Shown: positions 13,133 through 27,475, counted from the first letter of the stretch. The stretch is DNA of 64,000 nucleotides from Reticulitermes lucifugus (GCA_026260175.1 JAKCWW010000009.1:1-64000); one strand, 5' to 3'. Notes: generated by a model not told the origin, from the sequence alone. Numbers and translations: made by a program.

Positions 13133-15225
13133 AGGGAATGATGATTAGCTTCAGTAATCCGCTTTCGAATAATAGGGACCTGCACGGAATATAAACGGGG
13201 AACTGTAACAACATTTAAGGAATTTTGGACCCCATGTTCCCTCGTCTCGAACACTCAAGGAATATTAAATATTGAACTTAGTACAGACTAATTACCTGAG
13301 CAAACTACGTTATGCTTCACTGGCTTGGCGTTCTGTATGCATTACATTATTTTTAATACAAACGCTTCTGCTCAAAGAGTAGCTGTAAGTAAAATCTCAT
13401 TCCCACTTACAACTTACTTTTAAGGAACCGTGGAGTGAAATTTTTATTTTGGTATAGGTAAACTAATCGAAACTTTAACATTCCATTAAATTTGATTTTT
13501 TTGTTGTTTTTAGTAAGTAAGTTATATACGCTACATTTGGTACATTTCTTCCGGAACGAACTATGCCCGTGTAATTAGGAAGTGACAAATGGATTCTGGA
13601 AATTGTTTCTTGGGAATGTACCAACAGTGCCCGCCAGGGTTAAATTTGAGCAGCTATATAAAACTCGCTTTTAACGGCGTTATTGTCCGTGAGTGAGTTA
13701 GTATACAGAACTCTGAAACGTGTGTTGAAAAATGGAACCGTACTTATATGTGAGTACTTTATGCTGACACATATTAAGGCTAGGTGGATTGCATAAGTGT
13801 AAGTGAACGTCAAATAAATTTGGGCATAAGTGTACTTACACTATGACCTTCTGTGTCGTGACATACGTGTACTCTACTAACACAGTGCACTGCGTGTGTC
13901 AACAGTGAAAATGGAGTTAGCATGTACCTACGAAACTTCGGCACCCATCCAGCACACCACATTGTTCCAGAATCCAGAACGGCGGTATTCGAAATGTGTG
14001 TGTTGGAACCCTGGGGTTCCGCACGCTACTTTCATTGTTTTACAACCAACTTTCCTTGATAGTGATATCGGTAAATGTAAAATTTGTAACTTTTAGTTCC
14101 ATTTTTTATTTTTCTCCCCTTGCTTGTGCATAATCGGCGTTGGGTTTATTTTCAATGTAAATCATCAATTATACAGTTCTGTTTTTAATACGTTGTCCTA
14201 AATATTTTATTTATTTAAACAAAGTTTTGTGTTTTAAAAAGTTTTCTTTCATTTTTGCACCAAAATAACACGTATGTTCCAGGGGTTCAGCGCAAATTCA
14301 GATTTAATCACAAGGGTTTCCAAAACAATATTTTAAAGACCATTGATCTGGAAGTCCGTTCCGTGTATTGAAAATTTAAAATTTTGACCTTAGTACAATT
14401 CTTCATTTGCTCTGCATTGTGTACAAAGATTCAGTTCGCACCGCACAGAGAGCACAGTGTGTGTTTCCATTAGAAAGTCCATCCTGTGAATTCTGTACGA
14501 GGAACTAGTCGTTGTTTATTTTAAGAGCCGTAAGTAACCCATAAATAATCCGTGTTCACTGACTGGAGAATTTCTTAGTGTTAGGGCAGGTGGCACATAT
14601 TGTTACTTTACCACAAGGCTTTGAAAAGGTTACACTGAACTATATGCATTTCTTCTGAGCTGGTATAGCGACATCGGTGCGTACGTATTTTGGCAACATA
14701 TGAATACTGCGCATGCGTCATACTTCACACGATGATAAACACGGAATTTAAAGTGCCTACATGCGTATTTTAGCATGCACATGTTCTAGCTTCAATGATG
14801 TAGCTGGTGTTTGCAAGTTATTGAATCCTGTTTGTTTAATATGTCGTCACTTTTCTGGTCTATATAACAAAGGCAGAAGTAAAAGGAATCACGGTTCAAG
14901 GGAATAATGATAGTCACTTTCTCACAGGCTCGCAGCGTGTAGTCTGCGGATTCACTTATTTCTCATTTACATCCTGTAATGAGTGGGGTCTTCTTTCTCT
15001 CTTATTTGCACTTTGAGGTGTAAATTATAACACAGACTGACCTGAGGTAATGTACGTCGCTTTGTTTCATATTACGTCATTCAATTCCAGGTATAAAACA
15101 AGAGCAGGAATAAGCAAGTCTTCCCTGAGGGAGATAGACCAAATTTATAACAGTTACAAGACTGCTTATAACTTATTAAAAGTGTATCGTTACCACATGC
15201 ATGCAGTTTGTCTGTCACTTGTATA
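13133..15225. other. No gene seen; one near-palindrome
   Basis: A near-perfect palindrome CATAAGTGTACTTACACTATG lies at 13825-13845, with a direct echo (GCATAAGTGTAAGTG) about 35 bases before it. Otherwise featureless. Confidence 0.55.
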
Positions 15226-15372
15226 AGATTTAGCTCAGTAGATTTAGTGACTACGAGCTGGGAGACCGTGGGATCAGGCCTTGATCTTCTGCACGGACAA
15301 GTCTTTCCTCAAACCTGCCTTGGGACCACTTCAGCCTCCTATCCGAGTGATTCCTTTTGAAGTATGGAAAAC
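15226..15372 (+). mobile_element. SINE family A, 5' half
   Basis: TTTAGCTCAGTAGATTTAGT gives a box A-like head, GACCGTGGGATCAGGCC a box B-like part, and GGGACCACTTCAGCCTCCTA matches the family A body. The 3' half is missing or unrecognisable. Confidence 0.55.
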
Positions 15373-15888
15373 TCTTCTTTATTTCGAAAAATTTCGCAGA
15401 ACCCCCACATACTTGTACTTTAAGACACCTTCAGTTGAGAAAACACATTGTGTCAAAAAAGAGAATAAGAACTCAGTAACCATTTAAATTAACTCATATT
15501 TTTTCTATTACAGCAACGGGTACAACCATTTCAAAAGAGCAGTACATGCTAGACGTGCTATTTAGTTACTCTACACAAACGAGAATTGCAGATTTCTTGA
15601 AAAAAACGCGGCCCACACGTTGCGACTCATCCTATCGAATGGGTTTAAGACCTTTCCAAAATAATGAAGCGGTTACAGGGTCAAATTGTTTTCACAACTC
15701 CAGACTTAATAGAAAATTGGAACATGTAAACTTTCACACCAATATGTTTTGACTTAAATCTTCCTCAGCAATCTTTGTGCGTGTTATTTTACACCACTCT
15801 CAGTATTTCACATTATCTCGTGTTGAATGGTAGTACTGTTTATGAATGATGAGTGGGAAAGTATTTTGAAGCAAGCTGTCTTGATCTA

Positions 15889-16040
15889 ATCGAGGTATAA
15901 CTCCAGCATTTTTCTGGAGGGACTGAGGGGAAAGGCGATAAACCTCAGTTATAATAGCCAATGATCCGGTCGAAATTCGAACCAGACATCTCCCGAACAG
16001 AAGTCCAGAGCTTGACCGCTACTTTAATTAGTTCGGTGTA
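15889..16040 (-). mobile_element. SINE family D, near full length
   Basis: On the minus strand the head runs through GCGGTCAAGCTCTGGACTTC to box B GGTTCGAATTTCGACC. The body toward the left contains the complement of CCAGCATTTTTCTGGAGGGA. Matches the copies at 39851, 16811 and 24750. Confidence 0.65.
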
Positions 16041-16810
16041 CTACCTTGATTTGAATGCAGGATAAACAGTCTCAGACTTCCATATTTGCTCTTATGGGAG
16101 CGCTTGGGCTGTGTTAATACGCACGTCGCTCTCAGAGAATTTGCTCAATATGTAACACATAAACAAACAAGAAACTACCGTCTGGAGTTATATAAGCAAT
16201 TGTTTAACTTCACCAGTGAGCATATAAACGCGTGTAAGGAGATGCATGCATGTAATACTCTACCAAGTGGAAAATTAGTGGAAACACTGAACCGGATTAT
16301 AAATTCACTGTACCACGTGTATGTTAACCCGTAACACACAGAAGCAAAACAAAGAGATGCCTCTTATTTTTAATGTCGATTCATATATATGGATAATGAA
16401 AACATGTATGTTCATAGATACCTGTAAGTAAATAAATAAGCTAAATAATAAATAACTCTATAGAACAGAGTCCTTGAGAAGGTAGATTTTGCTGAGCTGT
16501 TTAAGAATTTGCTGTTTCTCTGGAATTCGAAGATTCGCTGTATTGTTTTCAAAGGAAATTTATTGGATCGTATCGTTAGGCAGCTTACTGTAGTTTACAT
16601 GACCGCACCCTATTTCTGTAAAATCCTTTTTTATAGAACCAAATCGAATTGCTTAAATATTATGCCTAATACTCGGTTTCAAAATAAGGTGTGTATTTTA
16701 ACTTGTTTTAAGTCGTTTATATTGTTGTATTACAAATTGTTCAATTAGATTTTAGTCTGTTAGTCTATATGCATTTAAAAATTTGTTTTTCTTCCCCTTT
16801 GCCCAGTAAC

Positions 16811-16930
16811 TTGATCCAAACCTTAATGCTTCTGACTTGTGTTCGGAAGTTCCCGACTCTAACATAGGCCTGAAAATCAACTATCCTGATTGCTGTTTTC
16901 GTGGTTTTCTTCCGTCGCAATACATTTCCA
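16811..16930 (+). mobile_element. SINE family D, 5' part
   Basis: CTTGATCCAAACCTTAATGC then TTCTGACTTGTGTTCGG matches the head region of the copy at 39851, followed by TGCTGTTTTCGTGGTTTTC. Confidence 0.55.
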
Positions 16931-18206
16931 TAAATACCCCACGACCGCTTTTTTTACATACTTCCAGTTCTTACAAATTAGTATGTAATACTACAAAACA
17001 CAAAGGGATGTCTGAGATGAAGTTACTGAATTGCAATTCTAATTTATACTTTAATCTGCAGTGTCTCATAAAACATATCATTCAAACATAAGCTAAAATT
17101 AAAATCCCAAATACGTCACCGGCAGCAAAATTTACTGAGAAAAGATTAAAAAACGAGGCATTTGTTACTTATTATTTATTTCATGAAACACAGTGGGATG
17201 TCTTCCTAAAGACCGCACGCTCAAACATACTCTTCCTCAATCGTAACGATGTTCTTCAAAAAAAAAACCCTCACTTCATTTCTTCCTCTTCACCTATTTT
17301 CACAATTAGTGTTATTTCCAACTCAACAGTTATTTTATTTGATCTTAGTTTTGGCTTACTGGTCTTCGGGTCAATGGTTTTGATATAAATTTCCTTTTCC
17401 CTTTTGAAGTTGGTTTTCTTTTATATTAAAAAGTTCTAAGCTATGTTGAAAACTCATCAGTTGATTTTCTATCCCCTCTGCTGCGTTCATCTGTTCTTGT
17501 GGTTTTTCGATTTACCAGTTTTCCATCCTTACGCCTGTTTCCTATTACGCCATTTGCAGTTTCACATCGGTTGCTAAGAAATTCCGGCAGGGAGCCCGAA
17601 AATCGTGCAATGCTCTTCATCAATCACAATCTCCTGAGAGTAAAACTTAAGTCGGTAGACCAGATTCCAGTCTCCTTGAACCTACTGAGATCCTTTGTTA
17701 TGAAATGACGAACAAGGCAATAACTACATTCTCTTCTAAGTAGGATCACGAAAAATGTAGTCCAAATTGTTTTGCAAATAGTCTGGAATTCTCTGTTTAT
17801 CATGATTCATCACATTTCTTTAATTTTATTTCCAGTTCATTTCCAAGGGGAGTTTAGATTCATTATTTTGCTTTATGCCTGACAGTTCAATACAAAAGTC
17901 ACGTAGGTGCTGACTGTCTCACCTTTATGGCAGGGTCCTTACTCTTGTTCCAGAGAATTGTAAATCGAATCCCAGCAGAGTATATCAGGGTTCTATACGT
18001 CATTGCCTTCTGCATTATAAATATGTAACGCAATCACGAAGGTTCTAATTTCTTATTCTGTGATACATTACTTTTAACTGCACACTTACCAGTTGAGGGT
18101 TATTTTTCGTCCAGGAATAATTTAATATCACCATTCTGCGTTTGACAGATTTGACAGACAATTAATGAAATTGTTAAACCCTTTGAAGACCGACAGGAGG
18201 GGACGG

Positions 18207-18237
<31 letters not shown>

Positions 18238-21200
18238 ATATTTTGAGCGACACTGCGTTTAGAACAGGGGGAAAAATCTTCCTAAGGTTTTTCGTGCATT
18301 TCACACTCGCCCTCTTTCAAACGCAGGCCGGAGGCAAGATAGAAGCTTGGGAAGTGAAGCAGTTAAAGGGATGGAAAATTGACCGTTTGAGTATGCAGCA
18401 GAGGAAAGAAGTTGAGACGCAATGGGGTTGAATCTGGAGTTGTATGTATGATATAAAAGCATCAAGGTTCATATTAATTTCATATATTGCTGATTTCTTT
18501 TTAACTCCCCGTTTCGCTGGCGACTGGCCATTGTTGGGGAGGTCTATAATATACCCAAGAATAACTGCTTAAGTTTGTTGTGTTAACTGTTTGTCTAAAA
18601 ACCCTTCTGAATTTATAATATATATATTGAATCACTGTGTATATATTTAGTACGTTCTGCATATTTATCAAGGTTTTAAGTTATTAGTTTTGTCTCCGTA
18701 ATTTACTATTATATATTTTAGTGGTTAATAAAAAGAAAATATTCAAACTTAATGTAGATTTATTGAAATTCATTTAGTTGCCCCTTTATCTTTGCATATT
18801 CACCCAAAGCATATTGGTCAGCCTCTTTGATATATAATCTATGTTTCCATTCAGAGTGAGCTTCTTTCTTGAACTTTTATTTAAAGTGTTTTCTGTACAT
18901 TTTTATTCTGCTGTTCAGTTCTTATATCAAAATCCATTCCTGTGGTAGATATTCAAGGACAAAGTAATCGTTTTTCTAAGATTTGTGCCTGCTACGTACC
19001 TGTATAGGGAAAAACGAAACGTCGGCTTCAGAGGCTCTGTCGTGCTTTTGCTGGGGCTGGCTTTCATAATTGATATAATTACCGTCAAGGAGCAGAGTTT
19101 TTCTAGGGAAATTGTTTATCACACAGCTACTCAAGAAATTCTCCACCCTTGTATAGAAGCCGAAGATTCATTACTGTAACTTTGAAGTGATTTATCTCTT
19201 TCATGCTCTAGCAATTAATATTAAGTAAACATACACTAATGTACGATGCAATATGTTATTATCAACAGTATTATTTATTGTATTGCTTATTGTATGTTAA
19301 TTAATTACCCTGTCTACAGAGCTCACCAACGGTCTGTATCCTCGCCCCCTGTCCCTTCACCGTCAATTTTGATACAGTTCTGCCCTCTGTGCCCCTGTCT
19401 CCAAAGTTTGCTCTTTCCTTCGCTTTGTCGAACAAAGCTCTATGTACTTGCCATATTCCTGCTGCGTCCATCTTGTACTGCTTGATTTGACCGCATTAAT
19501 AATATAGTTGAGGATTATAAATTATTAATCTCATAATTACATGAGTTTTCTTGTTATTTGTTACCTCCACATTTTAGGTTCAAATGTTATCCTCGGTTAG
19601 TAACTGACTTTTGAAAAACCTCCGTCTGTATTGTTCCTCAGGATGGTCTCACATAAAAGTTAACGATACCTCGAAGCAAAGTCTAAGCAAGTAGCAGTTA
19701 CATCTTGGTGGAATTCACTGAAATGCACAGAGGGGCTAAGGGAGTTCACACATGTTATAAGTAAAACCTTCGTCTCCGAACTCACGGCTGCATAAACCCT
19801 ACTGTTGCAAGATGTAATTTTCTTTTGTCAGAATTATAGAACTTTCTATATGTTGTGTTTATGCGAAAGTACACTGAGAATTATGCAGTATGTGTTTAGG
19901 AAATCGTCCAGCTTTTGTTGATGAAATATTAATTTTGGGGTTTTCATAGTGACAGAAAAGAAACTGAGGTACGTTTTTGAACTTCACACATGTCACAATT
20001 GCTGGTAGTTCTGCTCTTGTGACATGTTTTACAATTTTTCCTTCAAGGAAGCCGTGACTTTTTTCCAACTTGAAGTTCATGATATATAAAAGACAAAACC
20101 TGTAATGTTGTTGTTCTTTGTACAGTGCGTTACTGAAGCTCGTTCTCAAGGTTCTTATATAACAACATGTATAATAACACGAGGAGTTCGAGAAGCAGTG
20201 TTTGTTCTTTTTTGCAAACGAGCACTGTAACTGCGAATTAAGCTGTAAGTGCTTCCTATATGTGGCAATGAAGTTACTTGTTCCTGTGAAGACGTTCAGC
20301 GTAAAGAGAAATGAGCCAGAGGTAGGCGCGTGACAGAGAATAAAACGAAAGTGTAGGGAGATGGGGAATGAAAATGAAGAGAAGAGCTGAAGAAATGGAA
20401 TTAAGTAAAGCCCATGTATTTGAACGATAAGAATCTAAATTATTATGTAACTTCCAAGGATGTTCGTTACTTGGAATCTGTTTTCATGTAATCAGAGTGA
20501 CATTGCTACACTTTCCCTTTCGTTTCACTGACCCAGAGCGAGTAATCCTTTCTCTATGCTTCCTCCTGGTAAAGTATGGCTTTGTTCTGTGTTGTCTACC
20601 TCCTAATCGAGATTCACAGACTCTGTAACAAAAGTGCATGGGAAGTAGTCTGATATGACCCTATTACAATTGTTTGCTTTTACTAGATACTAAATTTTTC
20701 CCTACTGAGTGGCTGGAAGAGATGCATGTGTCTGACTGACTGACAGACTGATTAACTAACTAACTAACTGAATAACTATTTAGCTAAGTAAGTAAATAAC
20801 TAACTCCAAGAAATAGCGCCCTGCTTGTGAAGCTAATATTCACTCAGCATTTCAAATTTCCGTACTTTTAACAGAAGAATCCTTCACTGTGCTCACAATA
20901 ACTTACCACCTGAAGCTTCGGGCCACACCTTATTAACGCCAGTTTCATTACTGTTTTTCCATTTATGTCTAGTTCTCAACTGTGGCTTCTTCTCGTAACC
21001 TCTTGAAGCGCAGTGGTGACTATATGTACCATCTGCTGTAAGATTAAAAACTATGTGTTTATGTATTTCATATGGTTCTCGCCATAGACAAAGATACAGC
21101 ATTAACTGACTGGTTTTTAAAATGGAGATGCACTGTGCTTTATTGAGATATAAACTGAATTTTACATGTAATTTAGACGAATGCCATTCTTCAGTGGTAA

Positions 21201-21776
21201 ATATTTTCGGAATAAATTGTTGTGTCTATTTCTTCAATTCGTTCTACGCTTCCTTTCCAGGTTATTCCATTTCGGCTTTCTGAAACCCAGTTGCTAGTAC
21301 AAAGTGCTTGTAATGGGAATGTCAGAACTATAATTGCTGTCTAGATTCCTTGTTTTTACGATTAAAGTACTGTTCTGTCTATATAATATGAATGACAAAT
21401 TTAAAAATTGTAAGGGGCCATGCTATTAATAACAAACAAAAAATATCACGGTTGGATGACCTTTCCTTCTTTTCGAGAACCGAAGATTTCACATTCATCG
21501 CGTGCTTGAGATATTGCTTCTTCCTCAAAGAACAGTAGGCCTGATGGGAATTACCGTATAGTGGCCTGTGCAGGCCTTATGGCGATCAACACGAATTTTC
21601 CCAAATAACACCTACGAATAGCCAACTGACACACGTTCCTTTCTGTCTATCATTCGTGCGCATCCACGCATTTCTGTATAGGCGCCTCGTAACCAGAACA
21701 GTTGATGCAGCATCGGTCAACAGTCAGGTCATAATAAGGCATTATATGGCGTATAAATTTCACCCTGTAAGATACC
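16931..21776. other. No gene seen
   Basis: AT-rich. Holds the (TAA)n run at 18207 and a degenerate tetranucleotide stretch (GACT/AACT units) at about 20735-20806. No conserved frame. Confidence 0.55.
18207..18234. repeat. (TAA)n microsatellite
   Basis: Nine perfect trinucleotide units. Confidence 0.9.
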
Positions 21777-22046
21777 ATGAAGGCACAAAGGGAGAATAGA
21801 GGCATAGGTGCAACCATTCTTAATCTCGGCGCTAGATGGTGTTGGGTGGGTGGTCAAGTCCACGCCCCGTCCGTTTTACTCTCAGGAAAGATCCCCGATA
21901 CTCAATTTACAGGAGGCTAGGTGGATGTCAGGGCCGGTCTGGACTAGTGTGAAGAAGACGGGATCGCTTGGTTCCACCGGGGTTCTAAGCCCGAATCGTC
22001 CAGCCTGTAGCGAAACGCTGTAATGGCTACTCTATCCCGGCCCACA
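21777..22046 (-). mobile_element. SINE family A, older copy
   Basis: Same order as the copy at 56760: GGCGCTAGATGG, GGTGGGTGGTCAAG, TACAGGAGGCTAGGTGGATG, GGGCCGGTCTGGAC, and a TATCCCGGCCCA head at the right. It carries more substitutions and no clear duplication. Confidence 0.8.
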
Positions 22047-22392
22047 TATGGGGTACAAATGTCCTCCAAAACTGTACGTAGGAAAACCGGTAAATGGTTG
22101 TTTTATTATATTATACGGATAAACGTTTTGAAGAATATTGGGTGTACCAGGAAATGAAGTTTCTGGCGTTCGTTGTTTTATGGTTTTCAGGTGATTGGTT
22201 GTATTTATATTAACATTTTTTCTTTTTTGTTTTAAGATATGTTGCAGTGAACCCCGTTACCCTTTTAATAAGAGGCTAGTACGCTAACCACTGGATCCAG
22301 TAATAAGTGGCTAGATAGAGTACTAGCCTGGTGTTGAAACGTATTCCGACCAGTTCCCAACTGTCTACACTAATCGTAAAATAAAATAATAA

Positions 22393-22585
22393 GAGCAAAT
22401 AATCTGCCAGTGCGGTGACGGTAAATAATCTAGCAACACAGTAACTAAATACTCTAACAAGAAATGCAAATGTACTGAGTCGAAACACAGCTTTATTTTA
22501 CAGATAATAGAGTATAATATGCCAGTAGAGTAATAGTACGTAATCTGTCAATACAGTAACTGTAAATAATCTACCAGTACTTTAA
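22393..22585. repeat. Degenerate tandem repeat, about 26 bp unit
   Basis: Units follow TAAATAATCTGCCAGTRCAGTAAC. Good copies start at about 22397, 22421, 22540 and 22561, with worn copies between. Such arrays occur near the ends of some DNA transposons or as minisatellites. No terminal inverted repeats were found around it. Confidence 0.6.
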
Positions 22586-24754
22586 GAACCAGTGACATGA
22601 GGATTGATTTAAAAGGAACCTCCAAAATATTGTCTTTATGAAGTATACTTGAGACTATGAACAGTTTCTAACATTATACCATGTGTGAAACAATTATTGC
22701 TTAGCAAAATTGTTTTCTTAATAATTTCATGTGTTGAATGATCTGCAGCTCTTTGAACTGTATCAGTTTCTGACGTAATCAAAATGTGATGTACACTTAC
22801 GCTACTACTCAACTGTTTCTCTCCAATATGAGTTGGTACTGTGTAGAAAAAATATGCATTAAGCTTATTACGTCTGATTCTATAAAAAGTTTAGCTTATC
22901 TTTGTAGCATGAAGAAAGTTTGACCGTAAAGTACAAAAAGAACCAGAAGTTAAAGACTGCGACAGAGGTAAAGGTAATAAAAGCGCCAAGCAAAGGAGAG
23001 GGAAAATTTTAAATGCAAATCAAGGCACAGACCCTTAAACAAGTTAGGGAGAATTTTTACATATTTGAAGGAAAGGAGTTGGAGGGCATGGCGTAGCTTA
23101 AAGTTGCAAAACTTGAATAAGAAGTTTTATATTCGTGCACGACGAGGTCAAATGCCGTCTGTGTACTGACAAGGGTATCTGATTTTAGCCGAATATTAAA
23201 AACGTAGTCGAAAGTGTTAGTCTACCCACATTACGGGTGTGGCTTCTTGCGACTCACTCGTAGCCTCACGAAGAGAAGAAAACAGTTACATTAACTTGAA
23301 GAAAATATATTCTCTTATTTACGTAATATAGTATTTTTCTTTGCTTTGTCGCTTTGCATTGTCCAACGTGTCCGTTAGTAAATATTCCCCATAACAGAGA
23401 AATGAAACCAAATGTTTTTAAAAATTGGGTTGAAAAGGTCCTTATTTATACAAATAATAACATAAGTAAAAATTATGATAGGAATAAGCTTATTACTTTT
23501 ATGATTATCTCCTTATTTCTTTCAAGTATATATTTTGCTTACGCATTTCTAGCTCGTGATGAGTATCATTCAGTTATGTTTATGTTTATGTTTAACCAAC
23601 TAAATTCAAGATCAAAGTCTTGATGGTGAACATGGTAGTCGCTCAGCTGGTTAAGAAGTTCAACGAACCATCCTATTTAATGGAGCCTACCACAAGACTC
23701 CTTCCTGAACCACATGAATTCTGTCTGTACATTTACACACTTTAAACACTACCTCTTGTCTACGTCTGTGCACTCAAAGTGATCTCTCCATTTCAGATCT
23801 TTCGATACATTTTTGTATGAACCTCTCATCTCTCTCGTTCATGTATGTGTATAGCCTATACCACCTTCCTTCATTCAGTCACCATAATGACGTCTTGTAA
23901 AGAGTGCAAGTTACGAAGCTCGTAATGACGTAGTGTGTTTCTTTTTGTGTCTTGGGCCCCATCATTCCCCCTCCTCAACATTTTGTTCGCAAGTAACCCA
24001 AATACTTGTTAGTTAATATCACAGTAACGTATTAAGTTTAAGTCACTGGCTGTATTCTTATCTGGTGTTGCCTATTTGAATCGCGGGGTTTTCTTATGTA
24101 CTTGTATTTCACATCATGCTGATATCAAATCACTCATTGTACGAGTATTGAGTCTTGCGAAAGAGATAAAACACGAAAGCAGTAAATAAATTAATAACAG
24201 TTCGTGTATTCTAGTCTACATGGATCCTGATCGATCTTGTTAAAAATTATTACAGAACGAGTTTGTGGGATTTTTGAAGTGAAAACTGACCGCTGATAGG
24301 AATAACTTGAGTCATGAATTAGATATAACCGAGATGTAACGACTCTTCGTACTCGTAGTGAATTGTCATAGATTCGCTTGTTCAGACGTTCCGTGAGACG
24401 CGTCTGTTTAAGCTCGAAGCGCTCTGAGTCCCTATCATCAATTGTAGATTACATCCCGAACAGACAATCTACTTTGCATATCAAGTGTTGTCTTCTCCGT
24501 GCAGTTTCCCCAGTCAAGAGGCACTAATTTATCACCCGCAGCTTTCGTGAGGAAACTCCACTCCAGGGCAGCTTCGATTGCTTGGGGATGTCTGAATGTG
24601 CAGTGTGTTTAAATCGTAGAAGAAGCTGCTAATTCTCTTTAATGTAACGGACTTGGTGTTCTCTACGGAAGTACTATAACGGCCAGCGTACCTGAAGTTG
24701 CCTGTATATGTTTTGACTTCAATTTGTCGTACTTAAATATATCTGTCAGACTGT
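22586..24754. other. No gene seen
   Basis: A tRNA-like phrase CGCTCAGCTGGTTAAG near 23640 has no matching box B. Nothing else recognised. Confidence 0.5.
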
Positions 24755-24900
24755 AACTTAGTAGGTTTACCGAAGAGGTTAATGTAGCAGTAACTTCCGC
24801 TTCTAATCTCGTCAGGCACACCTGCCATCCTGACGTATTTAGTTGTTTTTCTCAGTCCCTCCTGAAAAATAATGAGATACTGCCTTGATTATGCCACGAT
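24755..24900 (+). mobile_element. SINE family D, diverged copy
   Basis: AACTTCCGCTTCTAATCTCG, TTTTTCTCAGTCCCTCCTGA and AGATACTGCCTTGATTATGC follow the same order as the copy at 39851. Confidence 0.5.
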
Positions 24901-25289
24901 CACTTCCGTTCTTATCTGGTACATTTAATAATTCGTTAATAATAATAAAATGCAACATTATAGGGTCGTAAATGCCGCTGTTATATTACAATAAACATAA
25001 AATAAGTTATTATGTTATCACGAACTTGAGACGATGAAGTTGGTATTCCGTCATTGCGACCCATATGTTATACATGTCAAGTGATTTCCTCCTTATTTAA
25101 TTTTCTGCTATCACATTTTAAATCCTAAATTTAATGAAAGATTATTTACTTGAAAACAGGGTAGTTTTTTAAAATGAATAATTGAATTTTTTACAGTTAG
25201 TTTTATTAATCTAAATTTTCTAGTAAGCTGGTGAATTATTGCGGTTCAAGTATGTCGGATCTCAATTTGAAGGTCACCTAGATGAAGTC

Positions 25290-25375
25290 TGGGTTCAGGG
25301 TATTGTGAAGCTTGTCGGAAATTTCCTACTCATACTCTGGCAAATGCCAATGCTATCCAATCAAGGTGAAAGGTA
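25290..25375 (+). mobile_element. SINE family D, 3' fragment
   Basis: AATTTCCTACTCATACTCTG then GCAAATGCCAATGCTATCC matches the body and end of family D. Confidence 0.45.
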
Positions 25376-27039
25376 AATTTTTCCCGTTACCGAAGATATA
25401 CAGTAGAATGGAAGTGTAGCTCGGCTTCATAACCTCGGCAGTACAGTAGAGGGAGGGCAGCTGTCAGTTGTATCATCCGTGGCTGGAACCACTTGAATGG
25501 AACGATGGTTCCGGAATAGGTCGTGGAAAGACTATGACTAATACTGTCCGGAACTGATTCACGGCACGTATGCCTAAACGCCACGCCGTAATAAAAAAAT
25601 AGGGGAGAGGAGTGAAAGCTCCACAAATACTTCGTCGGTCCTACATGGCAGTTAATGTTCAGTTGAAGGCTATTATCTGTTTATCCCTCATGGAAACAGC
25701 TTGTGGTATCTAGAGGAAGAAGGGAAGGCATCTGTACGTGAGGATATGGAGAAGGACCACTGCTCCCGCCTGGAACTGAATAACGGTCCTCTGCCTACGT
25801 ACCAAAACACGAATATATATCTGAGACTGGAGAAAAGACTCCATGCGTTTTTTCAGCATTAGTTTCACGTCAAATATTAGGCCAATGCTTCGGCCACTTT
25901 AGCACAAAGAACGAGGTCCGGGTGAAATATGGATGAGATACTATGTCTTGAGTGGAGCGAAGAACTAAATCATACGCCTTCAAAAAATAAAACCCGATCC
26001 TCCAGCCCATAAGCAGTCCATTTACTCTGTGAGCAATTCCGGTACATATGCTCCAAAGATACTATTTCTGTATCCGCCAGTTAAGTTCGTGTCGTATTCA
26101 GCCTCTAACAAGAGCATGGGGAGTCACACTGCAGAAACAGAGACTCGCGTTGCCGTATGTCATCACAATTACAGTAAGCCTTGACTTTTAAAGCCGTTGC
26201 AGAAGATGCCTGAGTGTGATCGGGTGCAGAACAGAGACTTTCGCTGAATGACAATGGCAAGTGTTTCTCAAGTGGGCGCTTACCTAATTAGCACGGAGCT
26301 GATCAATGTTCTCCACTGTAACAGGAGCTCTAGCTGGGACTACTGCAAGTTGGGGCGGCTCGCTCTGTATTAGAGAGAACGCACTACGGTCGTTAAAAAT
26401 GGGAAGAGGGTGGAATTGAGGGTGAAGGGTTGTAGGCAATTAAATGTGAACAGAAAGTAACACAATTAGCCTGAAGATTTCAAGATCCCAACCGAAATGG
26501 GAGTTCATTCTGCTAGAAGTCAGACAGTGGAATGCAATGTTTCGTATTGTGTCTGAAATGTCCAATTCGTTTTTTTGTCATTTATTTAAGTTCAGATTTA
26601 TGTTTCTGTTTCAGAATGCAATAAAGACGTTGTGCACAGAGAATAGGAAAACCGACATTAAGGCTTTAAAAGAAGAATTAGAAGAATATATTGCCGTTGA
26701 ATAATTTCCAACAAAGGAGGTACAGAACCACATAACTAATGAAAAACTAATTCCATTGGGCTTGTAAATATTAGAATGTGGATGGTCGATTAACTGACCA
26801 AGAAATTTGCCCTCTTTGATGGAACCGATGGGTCACTGTCGTACTCTCAAAGCCGGTTACTGAGCCCTATCGGAGCCAGTCTTACCCAGTTAAAACCCTG
26901 ACAATCTCTTTCTGCAAGAGTTATTTTAATAATATCCTCTCATCTTCTGTGTCTGTTAAGCGGCTATTAATTTCCTTGGTCTTCGAAAATTCTGTATGTA
27001 TTTGCTCATACCTCCACGTCTTCTGTGGCTGCGAGGGGC
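25376..27039. other. No gene seen
   Basis: Slightly GC-richer than average around 25700-26400, but every frame is short. A phrase CTGAAGA...GAAATGGG near 26470-26501 resembles a hammerhead core but lacks the cleavage triplet. Confidence 0.5.
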
Positions 27040-27166
27040 TTTTTCTTCTGGGTTGGGGCAGTCCGGTTGTGAAGCTGACCATTCATCTCTATCTAGGGCT
27101 GAGGTTAAGAATGTGTGGGACTATACTTCCACTCTCCCACAAGCCTTCATGCCGTGCACAGGGGCA
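27040..27166 (+). mobile_element. SINE family A, 3' fragment
   Basis: GAAGCTGACCATTCATCTCT, ATCTAGGGCTGAGGTTAAG and AAGCCTTCATGCCGTGCACA match the 3' half of family A. Confidence 0.55.
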
Positions 27167-27475
27167 AATTTATTAATATCTGAAGATATACACATTATGA
27201 AAATCCTCACATAACTTGATTCAGCCTCCTGTAAATGCCTTTGGGTTTCAATTTACGGACTGCTTTCTCCTACGAATTTTTTCTCAGACACACTCAGGCT
27301 TTCATTGTATTGAATGACCACGTTTTATAACCACATAACGCTATAAATGTTGTGCTCGAACTTTAACATTTTGAGATATGCGAAGGTTGGTAAAAGAGTC
27401 TGAACCGATATATAAAATTTTTGAAAAGACCAACGAATGCACTTGAGTGTACGAATGTAAGTTTAGTATATAGTA

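Noticed and set aside
19010-19050. CGAAACGTC followed by TTCAGAGG
   Set aside because: No CTGANGA box upstream in the right orientation.
23630-23710. tRNA-like phrase CGCTCAGCTGGTTAAG
   Set aside because: No box B at the expected distance.
26469-26501. CTGAAGA...GAAATGGG, hammerhead-like
   Set aside because: No NUH cleavage triplet after the GAAA box and no stem pairing.
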